54,960 bases of DNA from Pseudomonas sp. GD03858 (GTDB lineage Bacteria; Pseudomonadota; Gammaproteobacteria; Pseudomonadales; Pseudomonadaceae), in assembly GCF_029840925.1 (NCBI RefSeq), contig NZ_JAOCDM010000025.1, forward strand, positions 1-54,960, given 5' to 3'. A model generated the notes under the pieces. The model saw only the letters and a program-made list of their open reading frames with translations. It did no database searches and was not told the origin of the DNA. The position numbers and the translations under genes are program-made. Shown in pieces: positions 1 to 10,072 of the stretch (its first letter is position 1; each line of letters begins with the position of its first letter).

Positions 1-93
1 ATTGCCACTGTCGAAACGTCGGATACGCCGAGCAAACGATCACGGCGTTATACTCGCCGCTGAATTTCATAATCGGACTACAAGGACTCGCCC

Positions 94-2343
94 ATGAAAG
101 CGTTCGGCAAAATCCTGGGGCTGGGACTTCTCGGGTTGCTGCTGATCATCGTGGCGCTGGGCTTCGCCCTGACCCACCTCTTCGATCCCAACGACTACAA
201 AGACGAGATCCGCCAGCTGGCCCGCGACAAGGCCCACGTCGAGCTGACGCTCAACGGCGACATTGGCTGGAGCCTGTTCCCCTGGCTTGGCCTGGAGCTG
301 CACGAGGCGAGCATCGCCACCCTGAACAACCCCAAGGTGCCTTTCGCCGACCTGCAGATGCTCGGCCTGTCGGTGCGCGTACTGCCGCTGCTGCGCCGCG
401 AAGTGCAGATGAGCGACGTGCGGGTCGAGGGCCTGAACCTCACGTTGACCCGTGACGCCAACGGCCACGGCAACTGGGAAGACATCGGCAAGCCGCTGCC
501 GGACCCGACCGTCGCCACCGCGCCCGCCGCCACACCGGCGCAAACGCCTGCTGACGAGCCGACCAAGCCGCAAAGCAGCGAGCGCTCGGTCAAGCTCGAC
601 ATCGACAGCCTGACCGTGAACAACGCCCGCGTGCTCTACACCGACGAGCAGGCCGGCCAGACCTACGGTGCCGAAAGCATCCAGCTGAGCACCGGCCCGG
701 TGCACGAAGGCGCGAACATCCCGCTCAAGGCCAGCGCGTTCCTCAGCGCCAGCCAGCCGAACATGAAGGCGCGCACCGAACTCACCGGCGAACTGCGCTT
801 CGATCGCAAACTCAAGCGCTACAACCTCGAGGACATGCGCCTGTCCGGCGAAACTTCGGGCGAGCCGCTGGCCGGCAAGACCATGACCTTCGCCGCACAG
901 GGCCAGGTACTGGTCGACCTGGCCGCCAACGTCGCCTCCTGGAGCGGCCTGAAAGTCTCGGCCAACCAGCTGCGCGCCCTGGGCGAGCTGAACGTGCGCG
1001 ACCTCGACAAGGCGCCGCAGGTCAGCGGCGGCCTGTCCATCGCCCAGTTCGACCTGCGCACCTTCCTCGACGGCATCGGCCATCCATTGCCGGCCACCGC
1101 CGACCCGGCGGCGTTCAAGAAACTGGAGCTGGTCACCCGCTTGCAGGGCACGCAGAACAGCCTGGCGCTGGAAGACCTGGCGGTGAAACTGGACGACAGC
1201 ACCTTCAGCGGCCGCGTGGCAGTCGAAGACTTCGCCAAGCAGGCCCTGCGCGTTCGCCTCAAAGGCGACACGTTCGACGCCGATCGCTACTTCCCAGCCA
1301 AGAGCGAGCAGGCCAAGGGCGCCACCGCCGCGCGCCAGGCCGAGGTCAAGCAGCAAGAGGCCGCCGCCGTCTCGGGCGCAGGCTCCACGCCACTGCCCAA
1401 CGCCCCGACCCAGGTGGCCTGGAGCAGCGACAAGCTGCTGCCGGTGGATCGCCTGCGCGCCCTCGACCTGCAGGCCGACCTGTCGTTTGGCGCCCTGACG
1501 CTGGACAAGCTGCCCATCAGCGACGCCCAGCTCACCGCCACCGGCCAGGGTGGCCTGATCACCCTGCAGACCCTGCGCGGCGGCCTGTACAACGGCACCT
1601 TCGAAGCCAAGGGCAGCGTCGACGTGCGCCCTGCCGTGCCGCAGGTTGGCGTGAACACCAAGATCAATCGCGTGCCGGTGGAGCACTTCATCAAGCGCGA
1701 AAGCCCCGACCAGCCACCGCCGGTCAAGGGCCTGCTGACCCTGAGCAGCGACCTCACCGCCACCGGCAACAGCCAGAAAGCACTGGTCGACACGCTCAAC
1801 GGCAACGCCAGCTTCACCATCACCGACGGTGTGCTGGTCAACGCCAACCTCGAGCAGCAGCTGTGCCAGGCCATCGCCACCCTCAACCGCAAGCAGCTCA
1901 GCGGCGAGCCGCGAGGCAAGGACACGCCCTTCCAGGAACTGCGCGGCAGCCTGGTGTTGCGCAACGGCGTGGCCAGCAACCCCGACCTCAAGGCGCGTAT
2001 CCCCGGCCTGACCGTCAATGGCCACGGCGACCTCGACCTGCGCGTGCTGGGCATGGACTACAACGTCGGCGTGATCGTCGAGGGCGACCAGCGCGCCATG
2101 CCCGACCCGGCCTGCCAGGTCAACGAACGCTATGTCGGCGTCGAAGTGCCGCTGCGCTGCCGTGGCCCGCTGGAGCTGGGCGCCAAGGCCTGCCGCCTGG
2201 ATCAGGACGGCCTGGGCAAGGTGGCGGCGAAACTGGCCGGCAACCGCCTGAAAGACAAGATCGATGAAAAGCTCGAAGAGAAACTCGGAGACAAGGTGAG
2301 CCCGGAACTCAAAGACGCGCTGAAGGGGCTGTTCAAGCGATGA
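94..2343 (+). CDS. AsmA family inner-membrane protein
   Basis: A 749-residue protein with an N-terminal membrane anchor (about residues 8-27, rich in L/I/V/G) followed by a long periplasmic region of the AsmA type. AsmA-like proteins are thought to act in outer-membrane assembly or lipid transport. The motif '[11 protein letters not shown]' just after the anchor and the C-terminal region near residues 600-700 ('[20 protein letters not shown]') fit AsmA proteins. The start follows an AAGGA-type ribosome site. Its stop overlaps the mutY start by four bases (ATGA), so the two are probably co-transcribed. Base use is typical of the backbone. The assignment is firm at family level; the substrate is unknown. 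Confidence 0.9.
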   Translation: MKAFGKILGLGLLGLLLIIVALGFALTHLFDPNDYKDEIRQLARDKAHVELTLNGDIGWSLFPWLGLELHEASIATLNNPKVPFADLQMLGLSVRVLPLLRREVQMSDVRVEGLNLTLTRDANGHGNWEDIGKPLPDPTVATAPAATPAQTPADEPTKPQSSERSVKLDIDSLTVNNARVLYTDEQAGQTYGAESIQLSTGPVHEGANIPLKASAFLSASQPNMKARTELTGELRFDRKLKRYNLEDMRLSGETSGEPLAGKTMTFAAQGQVLVDLAANVASWSGLKVSANQLRALGELNVRDLDKAPQVSGGLSIAQFDLRTFLDGIGHPLPATADPAAFKKLELVTRLQGTQNSLALEDLAVKLDDSTFSGRVAVEDFAKQALRVRLKGDTFDADRYFPAKSEQAKGATAARQAEVKQQEAAAVSGAGSTPLPNAPTQVAWSSDKLLPVDRLRALDLQADLSFGALTLDKLPISDAQLTATGQGGLITLQTLRGGLYNGTFEAKGSVDVRPAVPQVGVNTKINRVPVEHFIKRESPDQPPPVKGLLTLSSDLTATGNSQKALVDTLNGNASFTITDGVLVNANLEQQLCQAIATLNRKQLSGEPRGKDTPFQELRGSLVLRNGVASNPDLKARIPGLTVNGHGDLDLRVLGMDYNVGVIVEGDQRAMPDPACQVNERYVGVEVPLRCRGPLELGAKACRLDQDGLGKVAAKLAGNRLKDKIDEKLEEKLGDKVSPELKDALKGLFKR

Positions 2344-3407
2344 GCCCCCAGCAGTTCTCCAGCGCCGTGCTGGACTGGTACGACCAGCACGGACGGCATG
2401 ACCTGCCCTGGCAACAGGGCATCACCCCGTATCGGGTGTGGGTCTCCGAAATCATGCTGCAGCAGACCCAGGTGAGCACCGTGCTCAACTACTTCGACCG
2501 CTTCATGCAGGCGCTGCCGACCGTGCAGGCCCTGGCCGAGGCGCCGGAGGACGAGGTGCTGCACCTGTGGACGGGCCTGGGCTACTACACCCGCGCGCGC
2601 AATCTGCAAAAGGCCGCGAAGATCGTCGTCGAGCAGCACGGCGGCGAATTCCCGCGCAGTGTCGAGCAGCTCACCGAGCTGCCCGGCATCGGCCGCTCCA
2701 CCGCCGGGGCCATCGCCAGCATCAGCATGGGCATTCGCGCGCCGATCCTCGACGGCAACGTCAAGCGCGTGCTGGCCCGGTTCAGTGCGCAGGCCGGCTA
2801 CCCCGGCGAGCCGAAAGTGGCCAACCAGCTCTGGGCCACCGCCGAACGCTACACACCGATGACCCGGGTCAACCACTACACCCAGGCGATGATGGACATG
2901 GGCGCCACGCTGTGTACGCGCAGCAAGCCCAGCTGCCTGATCTGCCCGCTGCAGCGCGGCTGCGAAGCGCACCTGCACGGCGAAGAGACTCGCTACCCAG
3001 AGCCCAAGCCGCGCAAGGCCCTGCCCCAGCGCAAGACCCTGATGCCGCTGCTGACCAACCACGAAGGCGCGATCCTGCTCTATCGCCGGCCCTCCACCGG
3101 CCTGTGGGGCGGCCTGTGGAGCCTGCCGGAGCTGGACAGCCTCGAACAGCTCGACGACCTCGCCTACCAGCACGGCCTGCGCCTGACCGGTAGCCAGGCG
3201 CTAGAGGGGCTGACCCACACCTTCAGCCATTTCCAGCTGGCCATCGAGCCCTGGCTGGTGCGTGTCGACCCCGTCGGCACGCACGTGGCCGAGCCCGACT
3301 GGCTCTGGTATAACCTCGCCACCCCGCCGCGCCTGGGCCTCGCCGCCCCGGTCAAGAAGCTGCTGCAACGCGCGGCCGACGAACTGATTGCAGGAGACAA
3401 GCCATGA
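2340..3407 (+). CDS. mutY: A/G-specific adenine DNA glycosylase MutY
   Basis: MutY removes adenine mispaired with 8-oxoguanine during base-excision repair. The 355 residues match the family length. Visible are the helix-hairpin-helix segment '[15 protein letters not shown]', the catalytic region '[14 protein letters not shown]', and the iron-sulfur cluster motif C-x6-C-x2-C-x5-C ('[17 protein letters not shown]'). A C-terminal NUDIX-like domain includes '[14 protein letters not shown]'. The gene overlaps its upstream AsmA neighbour and the downstream yggX by ATGA junctions, giving a tight three-gene operon. MutY-YggX pairing is a conserved arrangement linking two oxidative-damage functions. 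Confidence 0.97.
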   Translation: MSPQQFSSAVLDWYDQHGRHDLPWQQGITPYRVWVSEIMLQQTQVSTVLNYFDRFMQALPTVQALAEAPEDEVLHLWTGLGYYTRARNLQKAAKIVVEQHGGEFPRSVEQLTELPGIGRSTAGAIASISMGIRAPILDGNVKRVLARFSAQAGYPGEPKVANQLWATAERYTPMTRVNHYTQAMMDMGATLCTRSKPSCLICPLQRGCEAHLHGEETRYPEPKPRKALPQRKTLMPLLTNHEGAILLYRRPSTGLWGGLWSLPELDSLEQLDDLAYQHGLRLTGSQALEGLTHTFSHFQLAIEPWLVRVDPVGTHVAEPDWLWYNLATPPRLGLAAPVKKLLQRAADELIAGDKP

Positions 3408-3676
3408 CCCGCACCGTGAAGTGCCGCAAGTACAACGAAGAACTCCCCGGCCTGGACCGCCCGCCCTACCCAGGCGCCAAGGGCCAGGACATCTTCGAGC
3501 ACATCTCGCAGAAGGCCTGGAAGGAGTGGCAGGACCACCAGACCATGCTGATCAACGAGAAGCGCCTGAACATGATGAATGCCGAGGACCGCAAATTCAT
3601 CCAGGCCGAGATGGACAAGTTCTTCGCTGGCGAGGACTACGCCCAGGCCGAAGGCTACGTGCCACCCTCGAACTGA
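3404..3676 (+). CDS. yggX: Oxidative damage protection protein YggX (iron trafficking)
   Basis: A 90-residue protein that begins '[18 protein letters not shown]' with the family's single N-terminal cysteine (Cys7). It continues with the conserved '[19 protein letters not shown]' helix. YggX proteins protect iron-sulfur proteins and DNA from oxidants and are implicated in iron trafficking. Length and sequence match the family across its whole extent. The start codon overlaps the mutY stop (ATGA), indicating translational coupling in the AsmA-mutY-yggX operon. Confidence 0.96.
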   Translation: MTRTVKCRKYNEELPGLDRPPYPGAKGQDIFEHISQKAWKEWQDHQTMLINEKRLNMMNAEDRKFIQAEMDKFFAGEDYAQAEGYVPPSN

Positions 3677-3727
3677 CCCCGAAAACCGTAAGCGACGGAA
3701 TTAATTTAAATTTTTTCAAAAAAATCG

Positions 3728-3756
3728 TTGACGGTCGGTTCGGAAATCTATTTAAT
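3728..3756 (+). promoter_or_regulatory. Sigma-70-type promoter for tRNA-Phe
   Basis: TTGACG at 3728-3733, a 17-base spacer, and TTTAAT at 3751-3756, placed about 10 bases before the mature tRNA start. Position and spacing fit a housekeeping promoter. Confidence 0.6.
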
Positions 3757-3766
3757 GCACCTCGTC

Positions 3767-3842
3767 GCCCAGATAGCTCAGTCGGTAGAGCAGAGGATTG
3801 AAAATCCTCGTGTCGGCGGTTCGACTCCGTCTCTGGGCACCA
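3767..3842 (+). tRNA. tRNA-Phe (anticodon GAA)
   Basis: A 76-base cloverleaf. The acceptor stem GCCCAGA pairs with TCTGGGC and is followed by an encoded ACCA end. The D-loop is AGCTCAGTCGGTAGAGC, the anticodon stem-loop reads GAGGATTGAAAATCCTC with GAA at the centre, and the T-arm has GGTTCGACTCC. All invariant positions are present. Confidence 0.97.
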
Positions 3843-3886
3843 CCATTAAGCATCGGGTGGTTGCAAAGCCAGTCGAAGCAAAACAG

Positions 3887-3912
3887 AAAACCCGCCTAGT
3901 GCGGGTTTTTTG
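3887..3912 (+). terminator. Rho-independent terminator after tRNA-Phe
   Basis: The stem AACCCGC / GCGGGTT with a short CTAGT loop is followed by a run of T. It lies 45 bases after the tRNA. Confidence 0.85.
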
Positions 3913-4029
3913 TTGCCTGCGATTTCTGCCTCGGGATCCTGCATGCCCGGTTGATCGACATCAAGAAGCCATCCCCTGCCCGCTCGTAGGATGGAAGGTG
4001 GACATTCGACCGACCCCGCAAGGACCTCC

Positions 4030-5040
4030 ATGAGCGAAGAATCCGCCGCCCTCCTCTTGCCAGCGCCTGCCGATACCGGCGCCAGCGTCAAACCCGCCAC
4101 CCGCACCCGGCGCCCACGCCAGCGCAAACCGACCGCCAGCGCCGCCGCGCAGGAAGCGATCACCCAGGTCAGCCAGCAGCCCGCCGCCCTGGAAGTGGCC
4201 AACGCCCGCAAGGGCAGCAACGAAGACAGCACCTCGGCACGCCTGCCGGCCAACTACCCGTACCGCACGCGCATGCGCCGCCAGGACTACGAGAAGGCCA
4301 AGCACGACCTGCAGATCGAGCTGCTCAAGGTGCAGAACTGGGTGAAGGAAACCGGCCAGCGCATCGTCGTGCTGTTCGAGGGCCGCGACGCCGCGGGCAA
4401 GGGCGGCACCATCAAGCGCTTCATGGAACACCTGAATCCGCGTGGCGCGCGCATCGTCGCGCTGGAGAAGCCTTCCGAGCAGGAGAAGGGACAGTGGTAT
4501 TTCCAGCGCTACGTGCAGCACCTGCCCACGGCCGGTGAAATGGTGTTCTTCGACCGCTCCTGGTACAACCGCGCCGGGGTCGAGAAGGTCATGGACTTCT
4601 GCTCCCCGCTGCAATACCTGGAATTCATGCGCCAGGCCCCGGAGCTGGAGCGCATGCTGTGCAACAGCGGCATCCTGCTGTTCAAGTTCTGGTTCTCGGT
4701 GAACCGCGAGGAGCAGTTGCGCCGCTTCATCTCCCGCCGCGACGACCCGCTCAAGCACTGGAAGCTGTCGCCCATCGACATCAAGTCGCTGGACAAGTGG
4801 GAGGACTACACCACGGCCAAGGAAGCGATGTTCTTCCATACCGACACCGCCGACGCGCCGTGGACGGTGATCAAGTCGGACGACAAGAAGCGGGCGCGGA
4901 TCAACTGCATTCGGCATTTCCTGCATTCGCTGGATTATCCGGGCAAGGATCACAGCGTAGCGCATGCGCCGGACGCGTTGCTGGTCGGGCGGGCTTCGCG
5001 AGGGTTCGAGGAGGATGAGCCGGCGGTGCTGGCCAGTTAA
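4030..5040 (+). CDS. ppk2: Polyphosphate kinase 2 (class I PPK2)
   Basis: PPK2 enzymes transfer phosphate between inorganic polyphosphate and nucleoside diphosphates. The core is complete: Walker A 'FEGRDAAGKGGTIKRF' (about residues 117-132), lid region 'LEKPSEQEKGQWYFQRYV', and the Walker B-like 'FFDRSWYNRAGVEKVM'. An N-terminal extension of about 75 Ala/Pro/Thr-rich residues precedes the kinase domain. I chose the ATG at 4030 (AGGA just upstream) rather than an in-frame ATG at 3991. It is monocistronic as far as can be seen, with a tRNA terminator before it and a REP element after it. Confidence 0.94.
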   Translation: MSEESAALLLPAPADTGASVKPATRTRRPRQRKPTASAAAQEAITQVSQQPAALEVANARKGSNEDSTSARLPANYPYRTRMRRQDYEKAKHDLQIELLKVQNWVKETGQRIVVLFEGRDAAGKGGTIKRFMEHLNPRGARIVALEKPSEQEKGQWYFQRYVQHLPTAGEMVFFDRSWYNRAGVEKVMDFCSPLQYLEFMRQAPELERMLCNSGILLFKFWFSVNREEQLRRFISRRDDPLKHWKLSPIDIKSLDKWEDYTTAKEAMFFHTDTADAPWTVIKSDDKKRARINCIRHFLHSLDYPGKDHSVAHAPDALLVGRASRGFEEDEPAVLAS

Positions 5041-5046
5041 GCCTCT

Positions 5047-5137
5047 GGGGCTGCTGCGCAGCCCTTTCGCGACCCACAGAGGTTACGCGCTCCCTGTAGG
5101 AGCGGCCTTGTGTCGCGAAAGGGGCGCAAGGCGCCCC
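5047..5137. repeat. REP element pair (inverted)
   Basis: Two oppositely oriented REP-like palindromes. One is GGGCTGCTGCGCAGCCC followed by TTTCGCGACC; the other is CTGTAGGAGCGGCCTTGTGT followed by CGCGAAAGGGGCGCAAGGCGCCCC. The same core recurs at several intergenic sites in this window. Confidence 0.75.
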
Positions 5138-5222
5138 CGGCGATCTCGAATACCTGCTTGGGTTTCCCTGGCAACTACGCTTCAATACGCGCCTTTACCG
5201 ACACCCAAGGACCTGCCCCCTC

Positions 5223-5666
5223 ATGGCCACCAACACCAAACAACAGAAACGCGCCAAGCGCGCCGCCACCAAGGCCAAGCAGAACCGCATGGTACGCAGC
5301 GGCCAGGCGGTCAAGGCCAGCGCCGGCGACAGCGCCAGCGTCGAGCAGGTGTTCAACAAGGCCATGGAATCGGGCAGCTACAACAGCCTGTTCGACAAGA
5401 TGAAAGAAGCCCAGGAAAACGGCCTGGTGCCGATGATTTCGGTGTTCCTGGTCGATCCGCTGCTGGCACTGGTGCTCAAGGGCCACAAGGAAGAACACGC
5501 CACCGACTACATCGTCATGGTGTTCACCGCTTACCGCGCGTGGCTCGACGGCACCGACGAAGACGCGACCATGGCCTGGCTGGAGAGCGACGAGTTCCAG
5601 GATGCCTATGTTGCCGCCTCGGAACTGGTGGCCAAGCAGCAACAACAGCAGAAGCAGTTCGGCTGA
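5223..5666 (+). CDS. Conserved hypothetical protein with basic N-terminus
   Basis: I do not recognise this 147-residue protein. The first 30 residues are strongly basic (runs of K and R). A middle part (about residues 65-95) holds a mildly hydrophobic helix 'LVPMISVFLVDPLLALVL', and the end is a polyglutamine-like tail (residues 139-145). There is no signal peptide. It has its own ribosome site after the REP pair, and a bidirectional terminator follows, so it looks monocistronic. Codon use is like the backbone, and the reading frame is clean. Confidence 0.8.
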   Translation: MATNTKQQKRAKRAATKAKQNRMVRSGQAVKASAGDSASVEQVFNKAMESGSYNSLFDKMKEAQENGLVPMISVFLVDPLLALVLKGHKEEHATDYIVMVFTAYRAWLDGTDEDATMAWLESDEFQDAYVAASELVAKQQQQQKQFG

Positions 5667-5689
5667 CAGTGCCGCTCAACATGCACCCG

Positions 5690-5726
5690 CCTCTTCGCGG
5701 GCTTGCCCGCGAAAGGGCCGGCACCG
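5690..5726. repeat. REP-like palindrome
   Basis: Contains the palindrome TTCGCGGGCTTGCCCGCGAA plus a short GGGCCGG tail. It lies between two convergent genes. Confidence 0.6.
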
Positions 5727-5732
5727 GCAAAC

Positions 5733-5769
5733 AAAAAGGCCGCGCCCCTCACAGGACGCGGCCTTTTCA
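5733..5769. terminator. Bidirectional terminator between convergent genes
   Basis: AAAAAGGCCGCG at one side and CGCGGCCTTTT at the other can form a GC-rich stem flanked by A and T tracts on both strands. It can serve the hypothetical gene on the plus strand and gabP on the minus strand. Confidence 0.8.
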
Positions 5770-5784
5770 TTTCACACCAGCGGA

Positions 5785-7170
5785 TCAGCTATCCAGCGCC
5801 ACCCGCGCGGCAGCGCCACGCTTGCGGTGCACCAGCAGACCGGCCGCCACCACGCCAATGCTCAGGATGGCCGTGGCGATGATCTCGGCACGGTGGTCTT
5901 CACGCAGCGCCATCACCACCAGGATGGCGATGATGAAGGCGATGGTCGCCCAGGTCAGGCCCGGGAACATCCACATCTTGAACGAGATTTTCTCGCCCTT
6001 GGCTTCACGCTGGGCACGCATGCGCAGCTGCGACACGGCGATCACCAGGTACACCAGCAAGGCGATGGCGCCGGAGCTTGCCAGCAGGAACTCGAACACC
6101 GCGGCCGGAGCCAGGAAGTTGGCGAACACGCACAGGAAGGCCGCGGCGGTGGACAGCAGCACGGCCCAGTGCGGGGTGCCGGCCTTGGTGGTGCGCTGTG
6201 CGACAGCCGGGGCATCGCCACGCTTGCTCAGGGAGAACAGCATGCGCGAGGAGGTGTACAGCGCCGAGTTCAGGCAGCTGGTCACAGCGATCAGCACGAC
6301 GATGTCGACGATCAGCTTGGCGTTCGGCACGCCGATCAGGCTGAGCACGGTCTGGTACGAGCCTTTCTCGGCCAGGGCCGGGTCGTTCCACGGCACCATG
6401 GCCACGACCAGGAAGATCGACACCAGGTAGAACAGGCAGATACGCCAGATCACCGAGTTGGTGGCGCGGCTGATCTGCTTGCCCGGGTCCTTCGATTCGG
6501 CGGCGGCGATGGTGACGATTTCGGTGCCCATGAACGAGAACATGGTGGTCAGCATGGCCGCCAGCACGGCGCCCAGACCATTGGGCATGAAGCCCTGGGT
6601 ATCGAACAGGTGGCTGACACCACTGACCTGGCTGTTCGGCACCATGCCGAACATGGCCGCGCAACCGACGACGATGAAGCCGATGATCGCCAGCACCTTG
6701 AGCAGGGCGAACCAGAACTCGAACTCACCGTAGTTCTTCACGCTGAACAGGTTGGTGATGGTCAGCGCCAGGGTGATGATCAGGGAGAACGCCCACAGGT
6801 CCACCGACGGGAACCAGGCATGCAGGATGGCGGCGGCGGCGTTGGCCTCCAGCGGGATCACCAGGACCCAGAACCACCAGTACAGCCAGCCGATGGTGAA
6901 ACCGGCCCAGCGCCCGATGGCGCGGTCGGCATAGGTAGAGAACGACCCCGTGTCCGGCGATGCCACCGCCATTTCGCCGAGCATGCGCATGACCAGCACC
7001 ACCAGGGTACCGGCGGCGGCATAGGCCAGCAGCACGGCCGGGCCGGCCGCCGCGATGGCGTGGCCCGAGCCGACGAACAGGCCGGCGCCGATCACGCCGG
7101 CGATGGACAGCATGGTCACATGCCGTTGCTTGAGCCCCTGAGCGAGGTCATTGGAATTGTTACCGCTCAT
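5785..7170 (-). CDS. gabP: GABA permease-type amino acid transporter
   Basis: A 461-residue APC-superfamily amino acid permease with about 12 membrane segments. It starts 'MSGNNSNDLAQGLKQRHVTM' and then has the signature 'SIAGVIGAGLFVGSG'. The whole length resembles GabP, which imports 4-aminobutyrate by proton symport. The ATG at 7170 follows AAAGGTAG; the longer in-frame extension upstream lacks membrane or family features. GabP is the most likely specificity by similarity to P. putida-type genes next to this ABC operon, but other small amino acids are possible. A sigma-54-like site lies upstream. Confidence 0.88.
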   Translation of the reverse strand: MSGNNSNDLAQGLKQRHVTMLSIAGVIGAGLFVGSGHAIAAAGPAVLLAYAAAGTLVVLVMRMLGEMAVASPDTGSFSTYADRAIGRWAGFTIGWLYWWFWVLVIPLEANAAAAILHAWFPSVDLWAFSLIITLALTITNLFSVKNYGEFEFWFALLKVLAIIGFIVVGCAAMFGMVPNSQVSGVSHLFDTQGFMPNGLGAVLAAMLTTMFSFMGTEIVTIAAAESKDPGKQISRATNSVIWRICLFYLVSIFLVVAMVPWNDPALAEKGSYQTVLSLIGVPNAKLIVDIVVLIAVTSCLNSALYTSSRMLFSLSKRGDAPAVAQRTTKAGTPHWAVLLSTAAAFLCVFANFLAPAAVFEFLLASSGAIALLVYLVIAVSQLRMRAQREAKGEKISFKMWMFPGLTWATIAFIIAILVVMALREDHRAEIIATAILSIGVVAAGLLVHRKRGAAARVALDS

Positions 7171-7775
7171 AAAACTACCTTTGTAAGGAGGTGGACTACA
7201 CGAATGACTGGCCAGCAGGCCAGGGTTAGGTAGGCGCTGCCGCATTCAGTGGTTTCGAAATGGCAATAAGCGGGCCAGGTGAGAATGGCTTTCGTCTGAA
7301 ATGTTTCACCCGCCAATGATGACGCGGTCTGCAGGGCATTCTGCCAAGCTTTGACCGAAAGGCCATCAAAACCCCATGCCAAGTCGGGATTACTGAAATA
7401 CTCACTTACAAACGCACCAAAGGTGCTTCTCGGTAACACCTGCGCACGATTTTTGTGCGAACAAAAGAGCAACCCAAAGGCGCAACCCGGCCACGACACA
7501 ACTACCGATCAAGTGCCACCCGGCCAAAAACGGCTTCCCAGACCGGGCCAAAGCTGGCACCATCGCGCCTTTTTTCATCAAGGCTCCGCCGCTGGGCAAA
7601 ACGCCATTGCGGACATCCTGGCGACAGTCCACTGCAGCGATGCGACAAACTGTCCCACCAGCGACCTGAGCCCCCCGCGACCCGGTTGGCCGGCGTTGCG
7701 CCGCTATGCTAGCGTGGCGCTCGCCAGGAAGGCCGCCAACAGCTGGGAACGCACCCGAATACATGAGGACCGCAC
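7171..7775. other. Intergenic region between divergent transport genes
   Basis: About 600 bases separate gabP from the ABC operon. Beyond the sigma-54-like box at 7263-7277 I see no gene. The short open frames here have no ribosome sites or recognisable products. The region must contain the promoters of both transport units. Confidence 0.5.
7263..7277 (-). promoter_or_regulatory. Candidate sigma-54 (-24/-12) promoter of gabP
   Basis: On the minus strand the sequence reads TGGCCCG-CTTA-TTGC, against the consensus TGGCACG-N4-TTGC. It has the exact GG/GC spacing and one mismatch in the defined positions. It lies about 95 bases before the gabP start. Nitrogen control of amino acid permeases through sigma-54 is known in Pseudomonas; its use here is inferred. 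Confidence 0.45.
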
Positions 7776-8549
7776 ATGGCCCAGGCCACGCCCGCGCTGG
7801 AAATCCGCAACCTGCACAAACGCTATGGCGAGCAGGAAATTCTCAAGGGCATTTCGCTGACCGCGCGCGACGGTGACGTGATCTCCATCCTCGGCTCATC
7901 CGGCTCCGGCAAGTCCACCCTGCTGCGCTGCATCAACCTGCTGGAAAACCCGCACCAGGGCGAAATCCTCGTCGCCGGCGAAGCGCTCAAGCTCAAGGCG
8001 CAGAAAAACGGCGACCTGATCGCCGCCGACAACCGCCAGATCAATCGCCTGCGCAGCGAAATCGGCTTCGTCTTCCAGAATTTCAACCTGTGGCCGCACA
8101 TGTCGATCCTCGACAACATCATCGAGGCGCCGCGCCGCGTGCTCGGCCAGAGCAAGGCCGAGGCCATCGAGCATGCCGAGGCGCTGCTGAACAAGGTCGG
8201 CATCTTCGACAAGCGCCACAGCTATCCCGCCCAGCTTTCCGGTGGCCAGCAACAGCGCGCCGCCATCGCCCGTACCCTGGCCATGAAGCCCAAGGTCATC
8301 CTGTTCGACGAGCCGACCTCGGCGCTCGATCCGGAAATGGTCCAGGAAGTGCTTAACGTCATCCGCGCATTGGCCGAAGAAGGCCGTACCATGCTGCTGG
8401 TGACGCACGAGATGAACTTTGCCCGCCAGGTGTCCAGTGAAGTGGTCTTCCTGCACCAGGGCCTGGTCGAAGAGCAGGGATCGCCGCAGCAGGTCTTCGA
8501 GAACCCGACCTCGGCGCGTTGCAAGCAATTCATGTCCAGCCACCGCTAA
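7776..8549 (+). CDS. Polar amino acid ABC transporter, ATP-binding protein
   Basis: A 257-residue ATPase of the HisP/ArtP/GlnQ class. Visible are Walker A 'GSSGSGKSTLLRCINLLE', the Q-loop 'FVFQNFNLWPHMSILDNI', signature 'LSGGQQQRAAIARTLA', Walker B 'VILFDEPTSALDPEM' and the switch 'LLVTHEM'. The family energises uptake of histidine, arginine, lysine, ornithine or related compounds. It is the first gene of a four-gene operon: ATPase, binding protein, two permeases. Confidence 0.95.
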   Translation: MAQATPALEIRNLHKRYGEQEILKGISLTARDGDVISILGSSGSGKSTLLRCINLLENPHQGEILVAGEALKLKAQKNGDLIAADNRQINRLRSEIGFVFQNFNLWPHMSILDNIIEAPRRVLGQSKAEAIEHAEALLNKVGIFDKRHSYPAQLSGGQQQRAAIARTLAMKPKVILFDEPTSALDPEMVQEVLNVIRALAEEGRTMLLVTHEMNFARQVSSEVVFLHQGLVEEQGSPQQVFENPTSARCKQFMSSHR

Positions 8550-8560
8550 CGGAGCACTAC

Positions 8561-9322
8561 ATGCAGACCTACAAGAAGTTCCTCCTGGCAGCTGCTGCCA
8601 CGCTGGTGATGTCGGCCAACGCCATGGCCGCGGAAAAACTGCGCATGGGTATCGAAGCCGCCTACCCACCGTTCAACAACAAGGATGCCAGCGGCCAGGT
8701 CGTCGGCTTCGACAAGGACATCGGCGACGCCCTGTGCGCCAAGATGAAGGTCGAGTGCTCGGTGGTCACCTCCGACTGGGACGGCATCATCCCGGCGCTG
8801 AACGCCAAGAAGTTCGACTTCCTGATCTCCTCGCTGTCGATCACCGACGAGCGCAAGCAGGCCGTCGACTTCACCGACCCGTACTACTCGAACAAGCAGC
8901 AGTTCATCGCGCCGAAGAACGTCGACTTCAAGACCGACCGCGCCTCGCTCAAGGGCAAGACCATCGGCACCCAGCGCGCCACCCAGGCCGCGACCTGGCT
9001 GGACGACAACGGCGGCATGGACGGTGAGTTCAAGGTCAACCTCTACGATGGCCAGGAAAACGCCTACCTGGACCTGACCTCCGGTCGCCTCGACGCGATC
9101 CTCGCCGACAAGTACGCCAACTACGACTGGCTGAAGTCCGAAGCCGGCAAGAACTACGAGTTCAAAGGCGACCCGGTCAACGAGGACGACAAGGTCGGCA
9201 TCGCCGTGCGCAAGGGCGACAACGAGCTGCGCAACAAGCTCAATGCCGCGCTGAAGGAAATCATCGCCGACGGCACCTACAAGAAGATCAACGACAAGTA
9301 CTTCCCGTTCAGCATCTATTGA
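8561..9322 (+). CDS. Polar amino acid ABC transporter, periplasmic binding protein
   Basis: The 253-residue precursor starts with a classic signal peptide (residues 1-24, 'KKFLLAAAATLVMSANAMAA'). An SBP_bac_3 domain follows, beginning 'EKLRMGIEAAYPPFNNKDASG' and including 'SSLSITDERKQAVDFTDPYY', the amino acid-binding signature. It is closest in type to HisJ/ArgT/AotJ. The ATG at 8561 follows GGAG by eight bases. An upstream in-frame ATG at 8519 would place the signal peptide internally and is rejected. Confidence 0.94.
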   Translation: MQTYKKFLLAAAATLVMSANAMAAEKLRMGIEAAYPPFNNKDASGQVVGFDKDIGDALCAKMKVECSVVTSDWDGIIPALNAKKFDFLISSLSITDERKQAVDFTDPYYSNKQQFIAPKNVDFKTDRASLKGKTIGTQRATQAATWLDDNGGMDGEFKVNLYDGQENAYLDLTSGRLDAILADKYANYDWLKSEAGKNYEFKGDPVNEDDKVGIAVRKGDNELRNKLNAALKEIIADGTYKKINDKYFPFSIY

Positions 9323-9379
9323 TTCGCCCCGACGGGCATCGCCGCCAAGGCGGTGCCTGTCCCTTGACCAAACCTGCCC

Positions 9380-10072
9380 ATGATAATCGACCTGCACGGA
9401 TTCGGTCCGGCCATGATGGCCGGCACCCTGATGACCGTAAAACTGGCGCTCTGCGCCCTGCTGCTGGGGCTGGTCCTGGGCCTGCTCGGCGCCCTGGCCA
9501 AGACGTCCTCGATCAAGCCATTGCAATGGCTTGGCGGCACCTATTCGACATTGGTGCGCGGCGTACCCGAACTGCTCTGGGTGCTGCTCATCTACTTCGG
9601 CACCGTCGGGCTGATGAACAGCCTGGGCGAGCTGCTGAACATGCCGGGCCTGGAACTCAGCGCCTTCACCGCCGGGGTGATCGCCCTGGGCCTGTGCTTC
9701 GGCGCCTACGCCACGGAAGTGTTCCGCGGCGCGATCCTGGCCATCCCCAAGGGCCACCGTGAGGCGGGCCTGGCCCTGGGCCTGTCCAAGGGCCGCATCC
9801 TGTCGCGGATCATCCTGCCGCAGATGTGGCGCATCGCCCTGCCGGGCCTGGGCAACCTGTTCATGATCCTGATGAAGGACACCGCGCTGGTGTCGGTGAT
9901 CGGCCTGGAAGAAATCATGCGCCACGCGCAGATCGGCGTGACCGTGACCAAGGAGCCGTTCACCTTCTATGCGGTCGCCGCCTGCATCTACCTGGGCCTG
10001 ACCATCATCGCGATGATCGGCATGCACTTCCTGGAAAAGCGCGCCGCTCGCGGCTTCATGAGGGCCGAATAA
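9380..10072 (+). CDS. Polar amino acid ABC transporter permease (HisQ-type)
   Basis: A 230-residue inner-membrane permease with about five membrane segments. It carries the EAA loop 'REAGLALGLSKGRILSRIILPQ' that docks on the ATPase. It corresponds to HisQ/AotQ in order and sequence. Its TAA stop is directly followed by the ATG of the second permease, so the two subunits are probably made in step. Confidence 0.93.
   Translation: MIIDLHGFGPAMMAGTLMTVKLALCALLLGLVLGLLGALAKTSSIKPLQWLGGTYSTLVRGVPELLWVLLIYFGTVGLMNSLGELLNMPGLELSAFTAGVIALGLCFGAYATEVFRGAILAIPKGHREAGLALGLSKGRILSRIILPQMWRIALPGLGNLFMILMKDTALVSVIGLEEIMRHAQIGVTVTKEPFTFYAVAACIYLGLTIIAMIGMHFLEKRAARGFMRAE

Noticed and set aside
67..2025. 652-codon open frame on the minus strand
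   Set aside because: Antisense shadow of the AsmA-family gene in high-GC DNA; composition is low-complexity Ala/Gly/Val/Leu/Arg and it has no family feature.
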